From Thiocapsa rosea (GTDB taxonomy: Bacteria; Pseudomonadota; Gammaproteobacteria; Chromatiales; Chromatiaceae), in NCBI RefSeq assembly GCF_003634315.1, contig NZ_RBXL01000001.1, positions 728,501 to 792,500 on the forward strand: a stretch of 64,000 bases of DNA, given 5' to 3'. Numbering within the stretch: the first letter of the stretch is position 1; every line of letters starts with the position of its first letter. Position numbers and translations under genes: made by a program. Under the pieces are notes generated by a model. That model ran no database searches. It had not been told where the DNA came from and saw only the letters and a program-made list of their open reading frames with translations. Of this stretch, positions 48,144 to 58,650 are shown one piece after another.

Positions 48144-48169
48144 AGTCAACCCTGACGGGGGGGCAAGGC

Positions 48170-49594
48170 ATGGGCCAGGAGATTGCGGAGGCGCATTTCA
48201 CCCAGCAGGACTTCGTCGAGTTTACCGCCAGGCTGCGCGAGGAGACGGCGCTCTTGAAGCACTGGCTCGCCTCGGATCGGTTCGAGACCGCCGAGCCGAC
48301 CGCGGGATTCGAGCTGGAGACTTGGCTTGTGGATCCTCGGCTGGATCCGGCACCCGAGGTCGAGTCGCTCCTTGCGGGTCTGAACGACCCCTTGGTGGTC
48401 GCGGAGCTCGCGACCTTCAACGCGGAGATCAACGGCTCGCCGTTGCCGCTGACGGGCAACTGCCTGTCAAGATTCGCGACCGAGCTGACCGCGACGCTGC
48501 AACGCTGCGACCGCGTCGCGCAGACGCTGGGGACCCGTCTCCTGACGATCGGCATCCTACCGACCGTGCGCCCGCAGCATCTGAGCCTCGGCGCGATGAC
48601 ACCGCGACAGCGTTACCGCGCACTCAACGACCAGATCTTTGCCCTGCGGCACGACCGCCCCCTGAAGCTCGAGATCGCGGGTCGCGACCGCCTCACGCTG
48701 GAGTGGCACGATGTCATGTTGGAGGCCGCAGCAACCTCCTTTCAGATCCACCTCAAGGTCACCCCGGGGGAGGCGGCGCGCGTCTACAACGCCTCGAAGA
48801 TCATCAGCGGGCCCATGGTCGCCATCGCGGCCAACTCGCCCTACCTCTTCGGACACGACCTCTGGGACGAGACCCGGATCCCGCTGTTCGAGCAGGCGGT
48901 CTCCCCGGGCGGCCCCATCTTGCAGGAGCGCGTGAGCTTCGGGTTCCGGTATGCCGAGCGTTCGATCATGGAGACCTTTCGCGCAAACCTGGACCGCTAT
49001 CCGGTGCTGCTCCCGCACCTGATGGACGAGGAGCCGCAGGCACTGGCCCATCTGCGTCTTCACAATGGTACCATTTGGCGTTGGAACCGCCCGTTGCTCG
49101 GCTTCGATGCGGCAAGGCGACCGCATCTGCGCATCGAGCATCGTGTCGTTCCGGCCGGCCCGACGGTGTCGGACATGGTCGCGAATGCGGCCTTGTATCT
49201 GGGCGCCGTGCGCGATCTGGCCGGACAATCCGAGCCACTGGAGTCCCGCATCCCCTTCCTGCAGACCCGCGCAGCCTTTTATGCCTGTGCGCGCGAAGGG
49301 CTCGATGCCGAGATTCCGTGGCTCGACGGCGCGATCCTGCCGGTCGCCCGTGTTCTCCGAGAGGATCTCTTGCCGAGGGCGCGGCGCGGGCTGCTGGCTG
49401 CGGGCATCGACCCGCCGGAGATCGCGCATTGGCTCGGCATCGTCGAGCGGCGGCTCGAAACGCGCCGAACCGGCGCCCGGTGGCAACGCGCCTGGGTTGC
49501 ACGTCATGGCCCCGATATGGCCGGCCTGACCGCAGCCTACCTGGAACAGCAAGACACCGGACGGCCGGTACACGAGTGGACCTTGCTTGGCTGA
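48170..49594 (+). CDS. glutamate-cysteine ligase-like (GCS2 family) protein
   Basis: A 474-residue protein of the carboxylate-amine ligase superfamily: FELETWLVDP near the N-terminus (metal-binding glutamates), FNAEINGSPLPLTGNCLSRF, SFQIHLKVTP, and IAANSPYLFGHDLWDETRIP. It resembles GCS2/YbdK-like proteins found with metallopeptidases. It probably makes a gamma-glutamyl or similar amide; whether it starts glutathione synthesis here is not shown. It shares a transcript with the next gene. Confidence 0.75.
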   Translation: MGQEIAEAHFTQQDFVEFTARLREETALLKHWLASDRFETAEPTAGFELETWLVDPRLDPAPEVESLLAGLNDPLVVAELATFNAEINGSPLPLTGNCLSRFATELTATLQRCDRVAQTLGTRLLTIGILPTVRPQHLSLGAMTPRQRYRALNDQIFALRHDRPLKLEIAGRDRLTLEWHDVMLEAAATSFQIHLKVTPGEAARVYNASKIISGPMVAIAANSPYLFGHDLWDETRIPLFEQAVSPGGPILQERVSFGFRYAERSIMETFRANLDRYPVLLPHLMDEEPQALAHLRLHNGTIWRWNRPLLGFDAARRPHLRIEHRVVPAGPTVSDMVANAALYLGAVRDLAGQSEPLESRIPFLQTRAAFYACAREGLDAEIPWLDGAILPVARVLREDLLPRARRGLLAAGIDPPEIAHWLGIVERRLETRRTGARWQRAWVARHGPDMAGLTAAYLEQQDTGRPVHEWTLLG

Positions 49595-49688
49595 TCCAAT
49601 GGGCCGGGCTCCCGCGCACCGACCACGACGAGCCGACCGAATCACGACTGACCTTTCAACCGACTCGCGAATCGACGACCAAGACGCC

Positions 49689-50723
49689 ATGCTCCAAGAG
49701 CTCGATCACCTTCCGGAAGGCATCCTCGAGGCCGAAAGCCATGAGCTGGATCGGCTGCTCGGCGCGCCGACCTTGATCCATCTGCCCGGCGCCCGCGAGC
49801 CCGCACTCTTCGTGTCGGTGCTCATGCACGGCAACGAGACGGTCGGGTGGGAGGCGATCCGCGCGTTGTTGCGCGACCGGCTCGAGCGCTACGGCGAGCT
49901 GCGCCTACCGCGCGCGCTCAGCCTCTTCATCGGCAATGTGAGCGCGGCGGCATCGGGGGTGCGCCGACTGCCCGGACAGCCGGACTACAACCGTGTCTGG
50001 CCCGGCACCGATCGCGCGCACACCCCCGAGCACGATCTCATGGCGGAAGTCGTGCGCATCATGGCCGAACGCGGGCTCTTCGCCAGTCTGGACATTCACA
50101 ACAACACGGGCTCCAATCCCCATTACGCCTGCGTGAATCGGATCGACAACCGGTTTTTGAACCTTGCGAATCTGTTCGGGCGCATCGTCGTCTATTTCAC
50201 CCGACCGGCCGGGGTGCAGTCGCTCGCCATGGCAGAGCTGTGTCCGTCAGTAACGGTGGAATGCGGCAAGGTCGGCGAGCAGCAGGGGATCGAGCACGCC
50301 CGCAGCTTCATCGAGGCCGCGTTGCATCTCGCACGCATCTCGCCCCATCCGGTCGCGCCGCAGGATATCGATCTCTTCCACACGGTTGCCCAGGTGAAGA
50401 TCCGCGAGGATGTCGGGTTCGGATTCTCTCCGGAGGAGGCCGACCTGCAGCTCAATCCGGCCTTGGAGCACCTCAACTTCTGCGAGCTGCCCCGCGGCAT
50501 GGCCTTCGGCCGCATCGCGCCGGGCTCGGGGATCGGTCTGGACGTGCGCGACGAGCACGGCCGGGATGTCGGCGAGCGCTATTTCCACGTCGAAGACGAC
50601 GAGCTGCGGCTGCATCAGCCTGTGATGCCCTCGATGCTGACGACCAATCAGGTCGTCATCCGCCAAGATTGTCTCTGTTATCTCATGGAACGCTACAGCG
50701 ACCATCTGCCGACCGAAGACTAA
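49689..50723 (+). CDS. succinylglutamate desuccinylase/aspartoacylase-like M14 hydrolase
   Basis: A 344-residue zinc-dependent amidohydrolase. The zinc ligands appear in VLMHGNETVGWEAI (His and Glu) and ASLDIHNNTGSNPHYAC (His). LPGQPDYNRVWPG is the substrate-binding region, and TVECGKVGEQ provides the catalytic glutamate. I preferred the ATG at 49689. The pairing with a GCS-like ligase suggests the two act on the same small amide or peptide. Confidence 0.78.
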   Translation: MLQELDHLPEGILEAESHELDRLLGAPTLIHLPGAREPALFVSVLMHGNETVGWEAIRALLRDRLERYGELRLPRALSLFIGNVSAAASGVRRLPGQPDYNRVWPGTDRAHTPEHDLMAEVVRIMAERGLFASLDIHNNTGSNPHYACVNRIDNRFLNLANLFGRIVVYFTRPAGVQSLAMAELCPSVTVECGKVGEQQGIEHARSFIEAALHLARISPHPVAPQDIDLFHTVAQVKIREDVGFGFSPEEADLQLNPALEHLNFCELPRGMAFGRIAPGSGIGLDVRDEHGRDVGERYFHVEDDELRLHQPVMPSMLTTNQVVIRQDCLCYLMERYSDHLPTED

Positions 50724-50734
50724 GGTGCCATGCG

Positions 50735-51730
50735 TCAGTCCTCTGCCGACGTCGCGCCGTCGAGAATCTCGCTCGCCTGACGATCGGCGTGGTAGGAGGA
50801 GCGCACCATCGGCGCGCTCGCAACGCTTGAAAACCCGATCGACTCGGCGAAACGCCTGAGGTCTTCGAACTCGTCCAGGGTCCAGTAGCGCTTCACGGGC
50901 AGATGGTCACGACTGGGCTGGAGATACTGGCCCAAGGTCAGCATGTCGCAGCCGTGCGCGCGCAGATCCCGCAGGGTCTCGTCGACCTCCTCGCGTGTCT
51001 CCCCGAGCCCGAGCATCAACCCCGATTTGGTCGGAACACCGGGGCGCGCCGCCTTGAAGGCGGCGAGAAGCTGCAGCGACCCTGCGTAGTCCGCCCCGGG
51101 ACGCGCCTCCCGGTAGAGCCGCGGCACCGTTTCGAGATTATGGTTGAAAACATCCGGAACCCCCGCGCCCGCGAACTGCGACAGCGCGATCGCCTCGCGT
51201 CCGCGGAAATCCGGCACCAAGACCTCGAGCTTGATCGCCGGACTGCGCTCCCGAACCGCGGCCAGGCAGGCCGCGAAATGCGCGGCTCCGCCATCGCGAA
51301 GATCGTCTCGGTCAACCGATGTGATCACGACATAGCGAAGGCCCATCACCGCGATCGACTCGGCCAGATGTCGCGGCTCATCCGGATCGACAGGCTGCGG
51401 ACGCCCGTGAGCCACGTCGCAGAAGGGGCAGCGTCGCGTGCAGATGTCGCCCAGGATCATGAAGGTCGCCGTGCCGTGACTGAAGCACTCTCCCAAGTTC
51501 GGGCACATCGCCTCCTCACAAACGGTCGCCAGCTTGCCCTTGCGCAGCAGACTCTTGATCCGGCTGACTCCAGCGCCGACGGGCGCTTTGGCGCGGATCC
51601 ATGCCGGTTTACGCAGGATCTCCGTTGCGGGCTCGACCTTGACCGGGATGCGCGAAACCTTGTCATGTCCGCGCTGATGGGTGTCGGGGGTCGTCCGAGA
51701 AGGGGCGTCAAGCGGATGTTCAAAAGGCAT
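50735..51730 (-). CDS. lipA: lipoyl synthase
   Basis: Inserts two sulfur atoms into octanoyl groups on lipoyl-dependent enzymes. The protein has the auxiliary-cluster cysteines [12 protein letters not shown] and the radical SAM motif [13 protein letters not shown], with a late RSSYHADRQ carrying the conserved serine. I chose the ATG at 51730; a GTG at 51769 would add 13 residues. lipB is not adjacent. Confidence 0.94.
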   Translation of the reverse strand: MPFEHPLDAPSRTTPDTHQRGHDKVSRIPVKVEPATEILRKPAWIRAKAPVGAGVSRIKSLLRKGKLATVCEEAMCPNLGECFSHGTATFMILGDICTRRCPFCDVAHGRPQPVDPDEPRHLAESIAVMGLRYVVITSVDRDDLRDGGAAHFAACLAAVRERSPAIKLEVLVPDFRGREAIALSQFAGAGVPDVFNHNLETVPRLYREARPGADYAGSLQLLAAFKAARPGVPTKSGLMLGLGETREEVDETLRDLRAHGCDMLTLGQYLQPSRDHLPVKRYWTLDEFEDLRRFAESIGFSSVASAPMVRSSYHADRQASEILDGATSAED

Positions 51731-51983
51731 GTTTGATATCGGGCACGGTTTGGAGTGAGCAATCGGCACCGAGCGCTCGCGTCCACCGGACGGAGAGGCT
51801 GCAGAGTGTGCCGAGATCGATGTCGCTGTTCGCGCATCCGCGCCGATCGGATCCGACCGGGAGCGCAGACGCGTGTTGACGGAAGAGGGTTGGGGTGCGC
51901 TCGGCCGATCACCAGGCCGCCGTCGGTCCGTGCAGGTGCGCGCGCGGGGTCGGCATACCGCGCGCAGATCCTTCGGGGCTATT

Positions 51984-52556
51984 TCATCGCGGAAACAGAC
52001 GATTCATCAGCAAGGCGAACCAGGGAGTAAACCACTCGGGTCGGCGTGCGAGAGCGCGATGAATGGCCGGGACGGACATCCATCGCCAAGCCCCGATCTC
52101 GGACGGATCAGGCCTCGGATCACCGGCGTAAACGCCGAAGAAGACGTGAAGATATTCGTGCTCGATCAGACCCGACGCCTGATCCTCGGCCCGATAGATG
52201 AGTTGGGTGCGCTCGGCGAGCGGCACGCGGATTCCGAACTCTTCCCTCAGACGCCGCCCGGCAGCCTGGATGGTCGGCTCATCCGGCCGGGGATGGCCGC
52301 AACAGGTGTTGGACCAACGCGTCGCGAAATGATACTTGACGTCGGCGCGTCGCTGCAGAAGGAGCCGATCGTCCGCGTCGAAGACCAGAATCGAGAAGGC
52401 GCGGTGCAGTTGGCCGTCACGATGCGCATCGATTTTCCCTGCGCAACCGAGGACAACATCCCGGTCATCGACCAGGACGACTTCCTCGCAGGCGTCGCGC
52501 TGCGACGCACGCTCCAAGGCGTCTGCCGCGAGCGGCGGTACGATTCGAGCACTCAA
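51984..52556 (-). CDS. idi: isopentenyl-diphosphate delta-isomerase, type 1
   Basis: Interconverts IPP and DMAPP, so it feeds carotenoids and the bacteriochlorophyll phytyl tail. The Nudix-fold protein has [38 protein letters not shown], the catalytic Cys in [11 protein letters not shown], the Nudix-like [12 protein letters not shown] and the [10 protein letters not shown] glutamates. Start set at the TTG at 52556, because GGAGG sits six bases before it; this gives 190 residues. The 14 codons upstream seem to be leader. It lies 48 bases after the RuBisCO-like gene. Confidence 0.88.
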   Translation of the reverse strand: MSARIVPPLAADALERASQRDACEEVVLVDDRDVVLGCAGKIDAHRDGQLHRAFSILVFDADDRLLLQRRADVKYHFATRWSNTCCGHPRPDEPTIQAAGRRLREEFGIRVPLAERTQLIYRAEDQASGLIEHEYLHVFFGVYAGDPRPDPSEIGAWRWMSVPAIHRALARRPEWFTPWFALLMNRLFPR

Positions 52557-52604
52557 GCATGACCTCCAACGAAACGTCGCGGCGCGACGTCGATTCAAGC
52601 CGCC

Positions 52605-53906
52605 TTAGGCTCTGGAACCGAAGGCGTCGATCGCGGCGCTCAGCTCCGCGTGATGAATGGCGTGATCCTCGATCGGGACCCCGGCAGCAATGGCATCCCA
52701 AGCCTGGCGGATGCTTGCGGCACCGCCACGGGGCCCCATCGGATGGCCGAAGACGCCGCGCCCCGGCACGAAGCCGAAATCGCGCGTTCCGAGCGCATCG
52801 TGGACCCGCTTGAGCGACCCCGCCCAATCGCTTCCGCCGGGCACCGGCAGGCTCGGGCGAAGATGGCCCATCGGCTCCAGGCATGCGGCGGCATTGCGGC
52901 AAACCTCGGCATCCGACATGAACATTCGACCTCCGAAGCCCGGCATGATGATGACGTCGAACCCGGCGAGTCGCTGCAGCTTAGTCATCACCACGGAGCT
53001 GATACCGAAGCGCTCCATGCGGCTCATGGCGGCAATCATCGGAAAATGTGCCACCAAAGGCACGCGCGTTTGCCGAGCAAGCATTCGAACAGCGCTCAAT
53101 CCGACCGGCAGTGCGTTGACAAGCAGGGCGTTGGCACCGTTCTCGACAGCCAAGTCATGCAGGTCGGTCAACCGATCCACCTCGTCGGTGACATTGGCCA
53201 GGTAGACCTTCGCGGTGCCCGTCTGCGCTTCCGCGCTACGCCGCGCGGCGCCCAACAGCGCCGAGCGTCGTTCGAGGCTACACCAATCGGTATCGCAAAG
53301 CATCTCGTCGTCTTTGGCGACATCCAGCCCGCCCAACCAACCCTGAAGGCCGAGTTCCGCCATATCCTCCGGCGCCAGTCCGATGTTCGGCTTAATCACC
53401 CCGAAGAAGATCGGACGATCGTAAACCCCGAGCAGGTCACGAAAACCCTCGACACCGTAGCCTGGACCGTCGAACCGACTCAGATAGGCGTCGGGAAAAT
53501 GAATATCGAGCAACTTCACGACCGGCGCGCCGGGCGAGAAGAAGGTGCCCTCGCCGCAGACCGCGCTGAGCAGGTTCGGAATGCGAGGACCGAAGTTGCG
53601 GTGGGGATGGGCGATGCGGACACGACACGCATGAATCTCGCCCTCGCCAGGCGACTTCAACCCGTAGCTGAATTCCGGCAGGGTCGCATCGACGGCGAGA
53701 TGGACGACCTTCGCGCCGAACTCGCCGCGCAGATCCTCGCCCGAGCCGACGCGGCGCCACTGGGCAGTCGACTGCTCCGAGCAGAAATGTGCAACTGCAA
53801 CACGCGGGTCTCCCCGGCACTCCAGGTAATAGTCGAGACGCAGATAGGCGTCGGGATCTAGGGTATCCGCGTCCGCAAAAAACCCTTCGAGATCGGCTGC
53901 CGTCAT
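52605..53906 (-). CDS. rlp: RuBisCO-like protein (form IV)
   Basis: A 433-residue homologue of the RuBisCO large subunit that cannot be a carboxylase. The carbamate-lysine region [12 protein letters not shown] keeps K198, D200 and E201, and [10 protein letters not shown] keeps K172. The second catalytic lysine of the KPK motif is replaced by N174, and the loop 6 GKLEG motif is missing. This pattern fits the photosynthetic form IV group. Relatives act as enolases or isomerases in methionine salvage or 5-methylthioadenosine metabolism, but the reaction of this group is not settled. It follows yjbQ by three bases and precedes idi. Confidence 0.9.
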   Translation of the reverse strand: MTAADLEGFFADADTLDPDAYLRLDYYLECRGDPRVAVAHFCSEQSTAQWRRVGSGEDLRGEFGAKVVHLAVDATLPEFSYGLKSPGEGEIHACRVRIAHPHRNFGPRIPNLLSAVCGEGTFFSPGAPVVKLLDIHFPDAYLSRFDGPGYGVEGFRDLLGVYDRPIFFGVIKPNIGLAPEDMAELGLQGWLGGLDVAKDDEMLCDTDWCSLERRSALLGAARRSAEAQTGTAKVYLANVTDEVDRLTDLHDLAVENGANALLVNALPVGLSAVRMLARQTRVPLVAHFPMIAAMSRMERFGISSVVMTKLQRLAGFDVIIMPGFGGRMFMSDAEVCRNAAACLEPMGHLRPSLPVPGGSDWAGSLKRVHDALGTRDFGFVPGRGVFGHPMGPRGGAASIRQAWDAIAAGVPIEDHAIHHAELSAAIDAFGSRA

Positions 53907-53909
53907 CCG

Positions 53910-54338
53910 CTACTGCTCTCCGCTGACCTGCATCAGAAGCCGACGCTCGTCGCGCGGGCCATCCAATTCGATAAAAAAAATCGATTGCCATCCGCCGAGC
54001 AGCAAACGTCCGTCGGCGACCGGTATGATTTGCGATGCGGTCATCAAGAGCCCGAGCAGATGGGAATGTGCGTTCAGGCGACCGTCAACCGGATCGCGAT
54101 TGTGACGAAAATCAGAATCGGCGGGAACGAGGCGATGAAGGAAATCGAGCATGTCGCGCTGCAACATCGGCTCTTTCTCGTTCAGACAGACGAATGCGGT
54201 CGTGTGGGGCGAGAACAAGGTCACTTGACCTTGAACGATTCCGTAACCCTGGAAGCGTGTCTGGACGAGTGTCGTGATATCGATGATCTCGATCGGTGCA
54301 GTCGTGCGGAGGACGATCGATTCGCAGGGGAAGAACAT
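53910..54338 (-). CDS. yjbQ: YjbQ/UPF0047 family protein
   Basis: A 142-residue protein of the YjbQ fold: VTLFSPHTTAFVCLNEKEP near the N-terminus and NAHSHLLGLLMTASQIIPV with the conserved histidines, ending in GRLLLGGWQSIFFIELDGP. Members show weak thiamine-phosphate synthase activity, but their real role is unclear. Only three bases separate it from rlp, so the two belong to one operon. Confidence 0.88.
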   Translation of the reverse strand: MFFPCESIVLRTTAPIEIIDITTLVQTRFQGYGIVQGQVTLFSPHTTAFVCLNEKEPMLQRDMLDFLHRLVPADSDFRHNRDPVDGRLNAHSHLLGLLMTASQIIPVADGRLLLGGWQSIFFIELDGPRDERRLLMQVSGEQ

Positions 54339-54370
54339 GCGTAGCGCTTCGGACGGGGTGCTTCGAGCGC

Positions 54371-54420
54371 TGCGATCTCGGGCAGGGGCGGCGTTGCACG
54401 CCGCTCGCCCGAGATCGCAA
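54371..54420. terminator. strong hairpin downstream of the last pufA
   Basis: TGCGATCTCGGGC and GCCCGAGATCGCA form a 13-base outer stem, with an inner GGCGGCG/CGCCGC stem around TTGCA. It lies between pufA3 and yjbQ and could end most puf transcripts or protect their 3' end. No T-run is seen in the direction of puf transcription. Confidence 0.7.
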
Positions 54421-54433
54421 CTCGCGGCCCGAT

Positions 54434-54637
54434 CTAACGGCCGGCAGGCAGGGGAGCCATCTGTGCCGCAGGGGTCACAGCGGCAGCCTTACCGGTAGCG
54501 GGCACGCCGTCGGACAACCAGTTGAAGTCGGCCGTGCTGAGCAGGATGAAATGAATCAACAGCCCGAGCACCAACAGGAAACCGAACAAAGCAACCAGCG
54601 TTCTGCGCGGATCGAAGATCTGCCAAATTTTGTGCAT
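54434..54637 (-). CDS. pufA: LH1 antenna alpha polypeptide, third copy
   Basis: A single-helix bacteriochlorophyll-binding protein of the core antenna. The 67 residues start [20 protein letters not shown], followed by the helix with the magnesium-ligating histidine in [18 protein letters not shown]. The C-terminal extension ([20 protein letters not shown]) is longer than in the second copy. AGGAG lies eight bases upstream. Confidence 0.95.
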   Translation of the reverse strand: MHKIWQIFDPRRTLVALFGFLLVLGLLIHFILLSTADFNWLSDGVPATGKAAAVTPAAQMAPLPAGR

Positions 54638-54724
54638 GAGTTTATCTCCTAAAGACGTAAAGCGGGACGGTGCAGATCGCTGCGCTCCTCCCGTCGGAAT
54701 CCATCACGAGTCCAAGGCGCTCGA

Positions 54725-54868
54725 CTACAGCCAGGGGCGCCAGAGCCATGCAAGGATGTGAGCGACAATGACGACGCCGAAGAACCCGGTCATGCTCTGC
54801 ACGAAGATACCGTGAAATTCCTTCGCCTCTTCTTCGGTCAGACCGGACGTGCTTTTCACTTCAGCCAT
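54725..54868 (-). CDS. pufB: LH1 antenna beta polypeptide, second copy
   Basis: A 47-residue product: [20 protein letters not shown], then a helix with the bacteriochlorophyll histidine in [16 protein letters not shown]. It is very like the beta polypeptide at 58651, differing in the N-terminus and a few helix residues. GAGGG precedes the ATG by eight bases. Confidence 0.95.
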   Translation of the reverse strand: MAEVKSTSGLTEEEAKEFHGIFVQSMTGFFGVVIVAHILAWLWRPWL

Positions 54869-55002
54869 GGAATTACCCTCACTTGTCATGTTTTGGCCAG
54901 TTGGCCGTTACCGCGAACTTCCCCGCGGCGGGGACCACAGTGGATCGGACCGTCCGTGCGCCCTTTTACGGCGACTCGGACGCTCCCGATGCGCACACCG
55001 GA

Positions 55003-55137
55003 CTAAACGCCCCCGAGCCAGTTGAAGCCCGGACTGCTGAGCAGGATGAAATGGATCAACAAACCCAGGACGAGCAGGAATGAGAACAAGCCTACGAGTG
55101 TTCTGCGCGGATCGAAGATCTGCCAAACTTTATGCAT
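55003..55137 (-). CDS. pufA: LH1 antenna alpha polypeptide, second copy (short)
   Basis: A 44-residue product, [20 protein letters not shown] followed by [20 protein letters not shown]. It has no C-terminal extension, unlike the other two. GGAG stands nine bases upstream. There is no beta gene directly in front of it: the 200 bases back to pufC contain no trace of one. Confidence 0.93.
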   Translation of the reverse strand: MHKVWQIFDPRRTLVGLFSFLLVLGLLIHFILLSSPGFNWLGGV

Positions 55138-55267
55138 CTGTGTACTCCAGTGACTATCAGATGGGTGCTGCTGTATCAGCAAACGCCCGGTGGGCCTTCA
55201 ATCGTTGCCCCGCGGCTCGATCGGAGCCAAGGAAGGGCACGGCCTGCTGAACCATCTCACCCGACGT

Positions 55268-55289
55268 GCGCCGGACCGGAATCCGGCGC
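55268..55289. terminator. hairpin between pufC and the second pufA
   Basis: GCGCCGGA and TCCGGCGC form an eight-base stem around CCGGAA. It may stabilise the pufLMC message or reduce transcription into the distal antenna genes. Confidence 0.55.
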
Positions 55290-55338
55290 TGCTTTTGGCC
55301 TCCTTGCCTTCGTCAGCCAGCCGAGCCGGCCGACTTGC

Positions 55339-56421
55339 TTACAACTGCTTCGGCTGCTCCGCGGGCGCTGCTTCTGCCGCGGGCTCGACCGGAGCCGCTT
55401 CCTCGGGCGCCGCAATCAGGGTCGGACCTGCGAGTGCGGGGTAGTCCTTGAGCATCTGAGCACCGTAAAGCGGCTTATAAGCGCCCTGATGGCAGGTCGC
55501 GCAGCTCACACGGTAGGGATCGCCCAGCGGACCCTTCCGCGTCTCGGGCAACACCTCGTTCAACGGCCAGATGTATTCCTGGTTCATCTCACGCACATGC
55601 CGGATCGCGTACCAGGCGGTGGTGCGCTGCGGGGTGCTCTGATCCCAGGCAAAGAAGGAGCGACTGTTGTGGCAGAAGGTGCAGTTGACGCCGAGTGCGT
55701 CGGACAGGTGCATCATCAAGCCGTAAGTCCACTCCGCCTGCTTGGTCGAAGCCAGGTTGCCGCTCGGCAGGGCCGAATCGCCGATGACCCGAATCTCGTT
55801 CGCCTGATCGAGAAAAGGCGTAAAGGGGTCGAACGGCAAGGACGCATAAGCAACCGTCGATGAAGCGATGTTCTGGCCCGTCGGAGCCACACCGGACGGC
55901 AGTCTCGGACCCGGATCGGTTGTCCAGACGTACTCGGGTACCGGCTTGCCACGATGACAGGTATAGCAGGTGACGCCCGTATCCGCGACATGGTCCTTCC
56001 ATGCCGAATTGGCCTGCTGCGTCATCTCGAACATCTTCCGCGATACGACCTTCGTATAGATGTCGTCAGACGCCCAGTTGCCCGGCACATGGCAGTAGTT
56101 ACAACCCTGCTCCGGAGAGACCCAAGTCGTTACGGCCACCATCAAGCGGGTGAAGTCCGCAACGGTAAGATCACTCAGGACCTGAACGTTCTCGTAAACC
56201 TCGGAGACCTTCGGTCCGCCCGGCGGTGCCGCCGGAATCACCTCGGGAGGCTGGTTCGCTTTATAGCTGCGAGCCAGATCGCCGGGGTTTTGGACATGCT
56301 CCATTGCAAGTCCGCGGTAACCCAACTGCACCGTCTCGGGAGGCGGAGCTTCACAGCCCGCAACAAAAACCGAAGCGACAACAGCGGCCAGCGGGATCGA
56401 CGTGTAATTAGCCATCTTCAT
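55339..56421 (-). CDS. pufC: reaction-centre tetrahaem cytochrome c subunit
   Basis: Donates electrons to the oxidised special pair. The 360-residue lipoprotein has a signal with lipobox [10 protein letters not shown] and four haem motifs, CNYCH, CYTCH, CTFCH and CATCH, with methionines for axial ligation ([12 protein letters not shown] and similar helices). The C-terminus is alanine/proline-rich ([20 protein letters not shown]). It overlaps pufM by four bases. Confidence 0.97.
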   Translation of the reverse strand: MKMANYTSIPLAAVVASVFVAGCEAPPPETVQLGYRGLAMEHVQNPGDLARSYKANQPPEVIPAAPPGGPKVSEVYENVQVLSDLTVADFTRLMVAVTTWVSPEQGCNYCHVPGNWASDDIYTKVVSRKMFEMTQQANSAWKDHVADTGVTCYTCHRGKPVPEYVWTTDPGPRLPSGVAPTGQNIASSTVAYASLPFDPFTPFLDQANEIRVIGDSALPSGNLASTKQAEWTYGLMMHLSDALGVNCTFCHNSRSFFAWDQSTPQRTTAWYAIRHVREMNQEYIWPLNEVLPETRKGPLGDPYRVSCATCHQGAYKPLYGAQMLKDYPALAGPTLIAAPEEAAPVEPAAEAAPAEQPKQL

Positions 56422-57389
56422 TGCGAAACCCCCTGCAACAGCGTCGGATCCACAGCGCCGTCAAGCGGATAGACGGGAGCGACACCATGCTTCACGGCCC
56501 ACAGATACCAGTTGTCGACCACCGTGCCGGTCAGGAGAATCCCGATGCCTGCGGTGATGACCGTCAAGACTGCGAACCACCACGCCCAGCGATGAATCGA
56601 TTCCATCGTGGCATTGAAGCCCATCGTCCAGCGCCAGAAGAGTGCCGCGCGCTCGGCTGCCGTGCCGCGATCCGTGATCTGGTCGATCTCGCGATCACCA
56701 CCGAAGCGGCTGACGGCGAGGATGGTCGCGCCATGCATGGCAAACAGCAAGGCCGAGCCATACAGGAAGGCAATCGAGAGCATATGGAACGGGTTGTAAT
56801 ACAGGTTCCCGTACCGAATCGAGAAGGCCGCCGTCCAGTCAAGGTGAGGGAAGATACCGAAAGGCACCGCCTCCGCCCAGCTCCCCATCAACACCGGGCG
56901 AATGAAGCCCAAGCTTAGATAGAAGAAGATCGCCGCTGCAAACGCCCACGACAGCCACTGACTCAAACCCAGATCCGCTGCCCGCTTGTAGGTCCGGACC
57001 CACCAAAGAATGATGGATGCAGTCAGGAAGAAACCGGCGATCAGCCACCAGCCGCCATCACCCAAAGGAGGGATGCTGAGACCGTAGGACGGCGGTGGCG
57101 GCTCAAGCGCCAACCAGAAGAAGTTCTTCAGGAACTCCATCGGGCTCCAATTTACGGAAGCCGCCATGTTGAAGCCGATGATCTCGATGGCGACAAAGCC
57201 GAAGAGAAGGGATGCAACACCGGTGAACCCGAGATAGATGGGACCAATCTGAGCATCACCGAGCTTACCCGCCCAGTAGGAGAAGATCGGCTTGCCGATT
57301 CGCGGCAGATTGCCTTTCGGCATTGGCGTTCCGGGGTAAGCCGGAGAGCGCACCTGCACGCTTGTAAAAATGTTCTGATATTCAGCCAT
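56418..57389 (-). CDS. pufM: photosynthetic reaction-centre M subunit
   Basis: A 323-residue protein with five transmembrane helices. [29 protein letters not shown] holds the histidines for the special pair and for the iron, and [20 protein letters not shown] holds another iron ligand. Together with PufL it binds the pigments and quinones. The start codon follows a GGAGACAAC leader. Confidence 0.97.
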   Translation of the reverse strand: MAEYQNIFTSVQVRSPAYPGTPMPKGNLPRIGKPIFSYWAGKLGDAQIGPIYLGFTGVASLLFGFVAIEIIGFNMAASVNWSPMEFLKNFFWLALEPPPPSYGLSIPPLGDGGWWLIAGFFLTASIILWWVRTYKRAADLGLSQWLSWAFAAAIFFYLSLGFIRPVLMGSWAEAVPFGIFPHLDWTAAFSIRYGNLYYNPFHMLSIAFLYGSALLFAMHGATILAVSRFGGDREIDQITDRGTAAERAALFWRWTMGFNATMESIHRWAWWFAVLTVITAGIGILLTGTVVDNWYLWAVKHGVAPVYPLDGAVDPTLLQGVSQ

Positions 57390-57405
57390 TGTTGTCTCCT
57401 AGACC

Positions 57406-58242
57406 CTACCAGAGCGGAAGCTCAAGCCACCAGTTCCACCATTCCGGCCAGCCGCGCGTCCAGAAGGGTCCGCTGATCACGATGCAGACGGCGCTCCAGA
57501 AGACCGCGCTCAGCGCCAGGAAGAGACCTAGACGATGGATACCAAGTGCGCCGATGGAGTAGCCGATCAGATCCCGGAAGAAGGTGTTCTCGTGCTCGCC
57601 GGTCTTGACCGGTTCGCCCTTCTTGGGATTGGTCACCGACAGGATCAGGGAGCCGTGCATCGCCAGCGCCAGACATGTGGTGAAGAAGAAAGTGATCGCG
57701 AGCATATGGGCCGGGTTGTAATGGAAGTGCAGGTATTGGTAACCCACATTCGAAACCCAGTCTAAGTGGCTCATGATTCCGTACGGGAAGCCATGACCCC
57801 ACGCACCCATCAAGATGGGACGAATCACTACGAGCGTCACAAAGGCACCGATCGCGAAACTGAAGGCGAAGGGGACGTGGAAACCGATTCCGAGCTTACG
57901 GGAAATCTCGACCTGCCTCAGCGCCCAAGAGACGAATGCCCCGATCGCACAGAGGGTAATGAACTGCCAAAGACCGCCCTGATCGAGCGGAGCCATTCCT
58001 AGGCCGTAGCTGAGATCCGGGGGAGCGATGCTGATCTGCCAGATGTTGAATGTCTGCAGCTCAGGCGTCGGACCGAGGGTGGCGCCCCAGACGATCAAGA
58101 GCGTACCTAACAATGCGAAGAAGAACGCCGAGACTCCGAAGAAGCCGACATAGAACGGCCCCACCCAGAAGTCGAATAGGTCTCCCCCTATCAGCGTCCC
58201 GCCACGGACGCGGTATTTTTTCTCAAAACTGAGCATGGCCAT
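57406..58242 (-). CDS. pufL: photosynthetic reaction-centre L subunit
   Basis: A 278-residue protein with five helices: [20 protein letters not shown] at the N-terminus, [28 protein letters not shown] with histidine ligands, and [20 protein letters not shown] with the ligand near the quinone site. An alternative ATG two codons later is possible, but the mature protein of relatives starts near A-L-L-S-F, so the first ATG fits. Sixteen bases separate it from pufM. Confidence 0.97.
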   Translation of the reverse strand: MAMLSFEKKYRVRGGTLIGGDLFDFWVGPFYVGFFGVSAFFFALLGTLLIVWGATLGPTPELQTFNIWQISIAPPDLSYGLGMAPLDQGGLWQFITLCAIGAFVSWALRQVEISRKLGIGFHVPFAFSFAIGAFVTLVVIRPILMGAWGHGFPYGIMSHLDWVSNVGYQYLHFHYNPAHMLAITFFFTTCLALAMHGSLILSVTNPKKGEPVKTGEHENTFFRDLIGYSIGALGIHRLGLFLALSAVFWSAVCIVISGPFWTRGWPEWWNWWLELPLW

Positions 58243-58260
58243 CGTAAAATCCTCTGCTGG

Positions 58261-58347
58261 GGAGGCATCCGATTCGGCTGCCTCCTCTTAGCACTGTCGG
58301 CGGTAGGTGGGGCCTGGCCAATGGGTCCAGCCTCCCCTGCCACCCCC
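58261..58347. promoter_or_regulatory. intercistronic hairpins between pufA1 and pufL
   Basis: Two hairpins: one at 58261-58285 (GGAGGCA/TGCCTCC with inner CCGA/TCGG) and one at about 58306-58347 (GGTGGGGCCTGG against CCAG...CCACC). In puf operons of purple bacteria, structures at this place protect the upstream pufBA message and set the antenna to reaction-centre ratio. A similar role is inferred here. Confidence 0.65.
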
Positions 58348-58357
58348 GTAAAGGACG

Positions 58358-58570
58358 CTATTGCCTTTGCGGCACAACCGGCGTCACTTGCATCTGACTG
58401 ACATTGGACTTGGCGGGGATGCCGTCTTCGAGCCAGTTGAAATCTGCGGTGCTGAGCAGAATCATGTGAATAGCCAGACCAAGGATGATCAGGAACGCAA
58501 AGAGGGCGACCAGGATGCGACGCGGATCCATGATCAGCCAGATTTTCCACAAGCTTTCGGTCGAGAACAT
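58358..58570 (-). CDS. pufA: LH1 antenna alpha polypeptide, first copy
   Basis: A 70-residue core antenna protein: [20 protein letters not shown], then [20 protein letters not shown], with the ligating histidine, and a C-terminal extension ending [10 protein letters not shown]. It is the alpha partner of the beta gene 80 bases upstream. Confidence 0.95.
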   Translation of the reverse strand: MFSTESLWKIWLIMDPRRILVALFAFLIILGLAIHMILLSTADFNWLEDGIPAKSNVSQMQVTPVVPQRQ

Positions 58571-58650
58571 ATTTGTTTCTCCTGGAATCAGGACGAGTTA
58601 GATAACCTTGCGACCGGCACCCTCGGGCGCCAGCGCTGAATTGGGTTTTG

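Noticed and set aside
52605-53906. Genuine RuBisCO large subunit
   Set aside because: The second lysine of the KPK motif is asparagine and the loop 6 lysine motif is absent, so carboxylation is not expected; no small subunit is adjacent.
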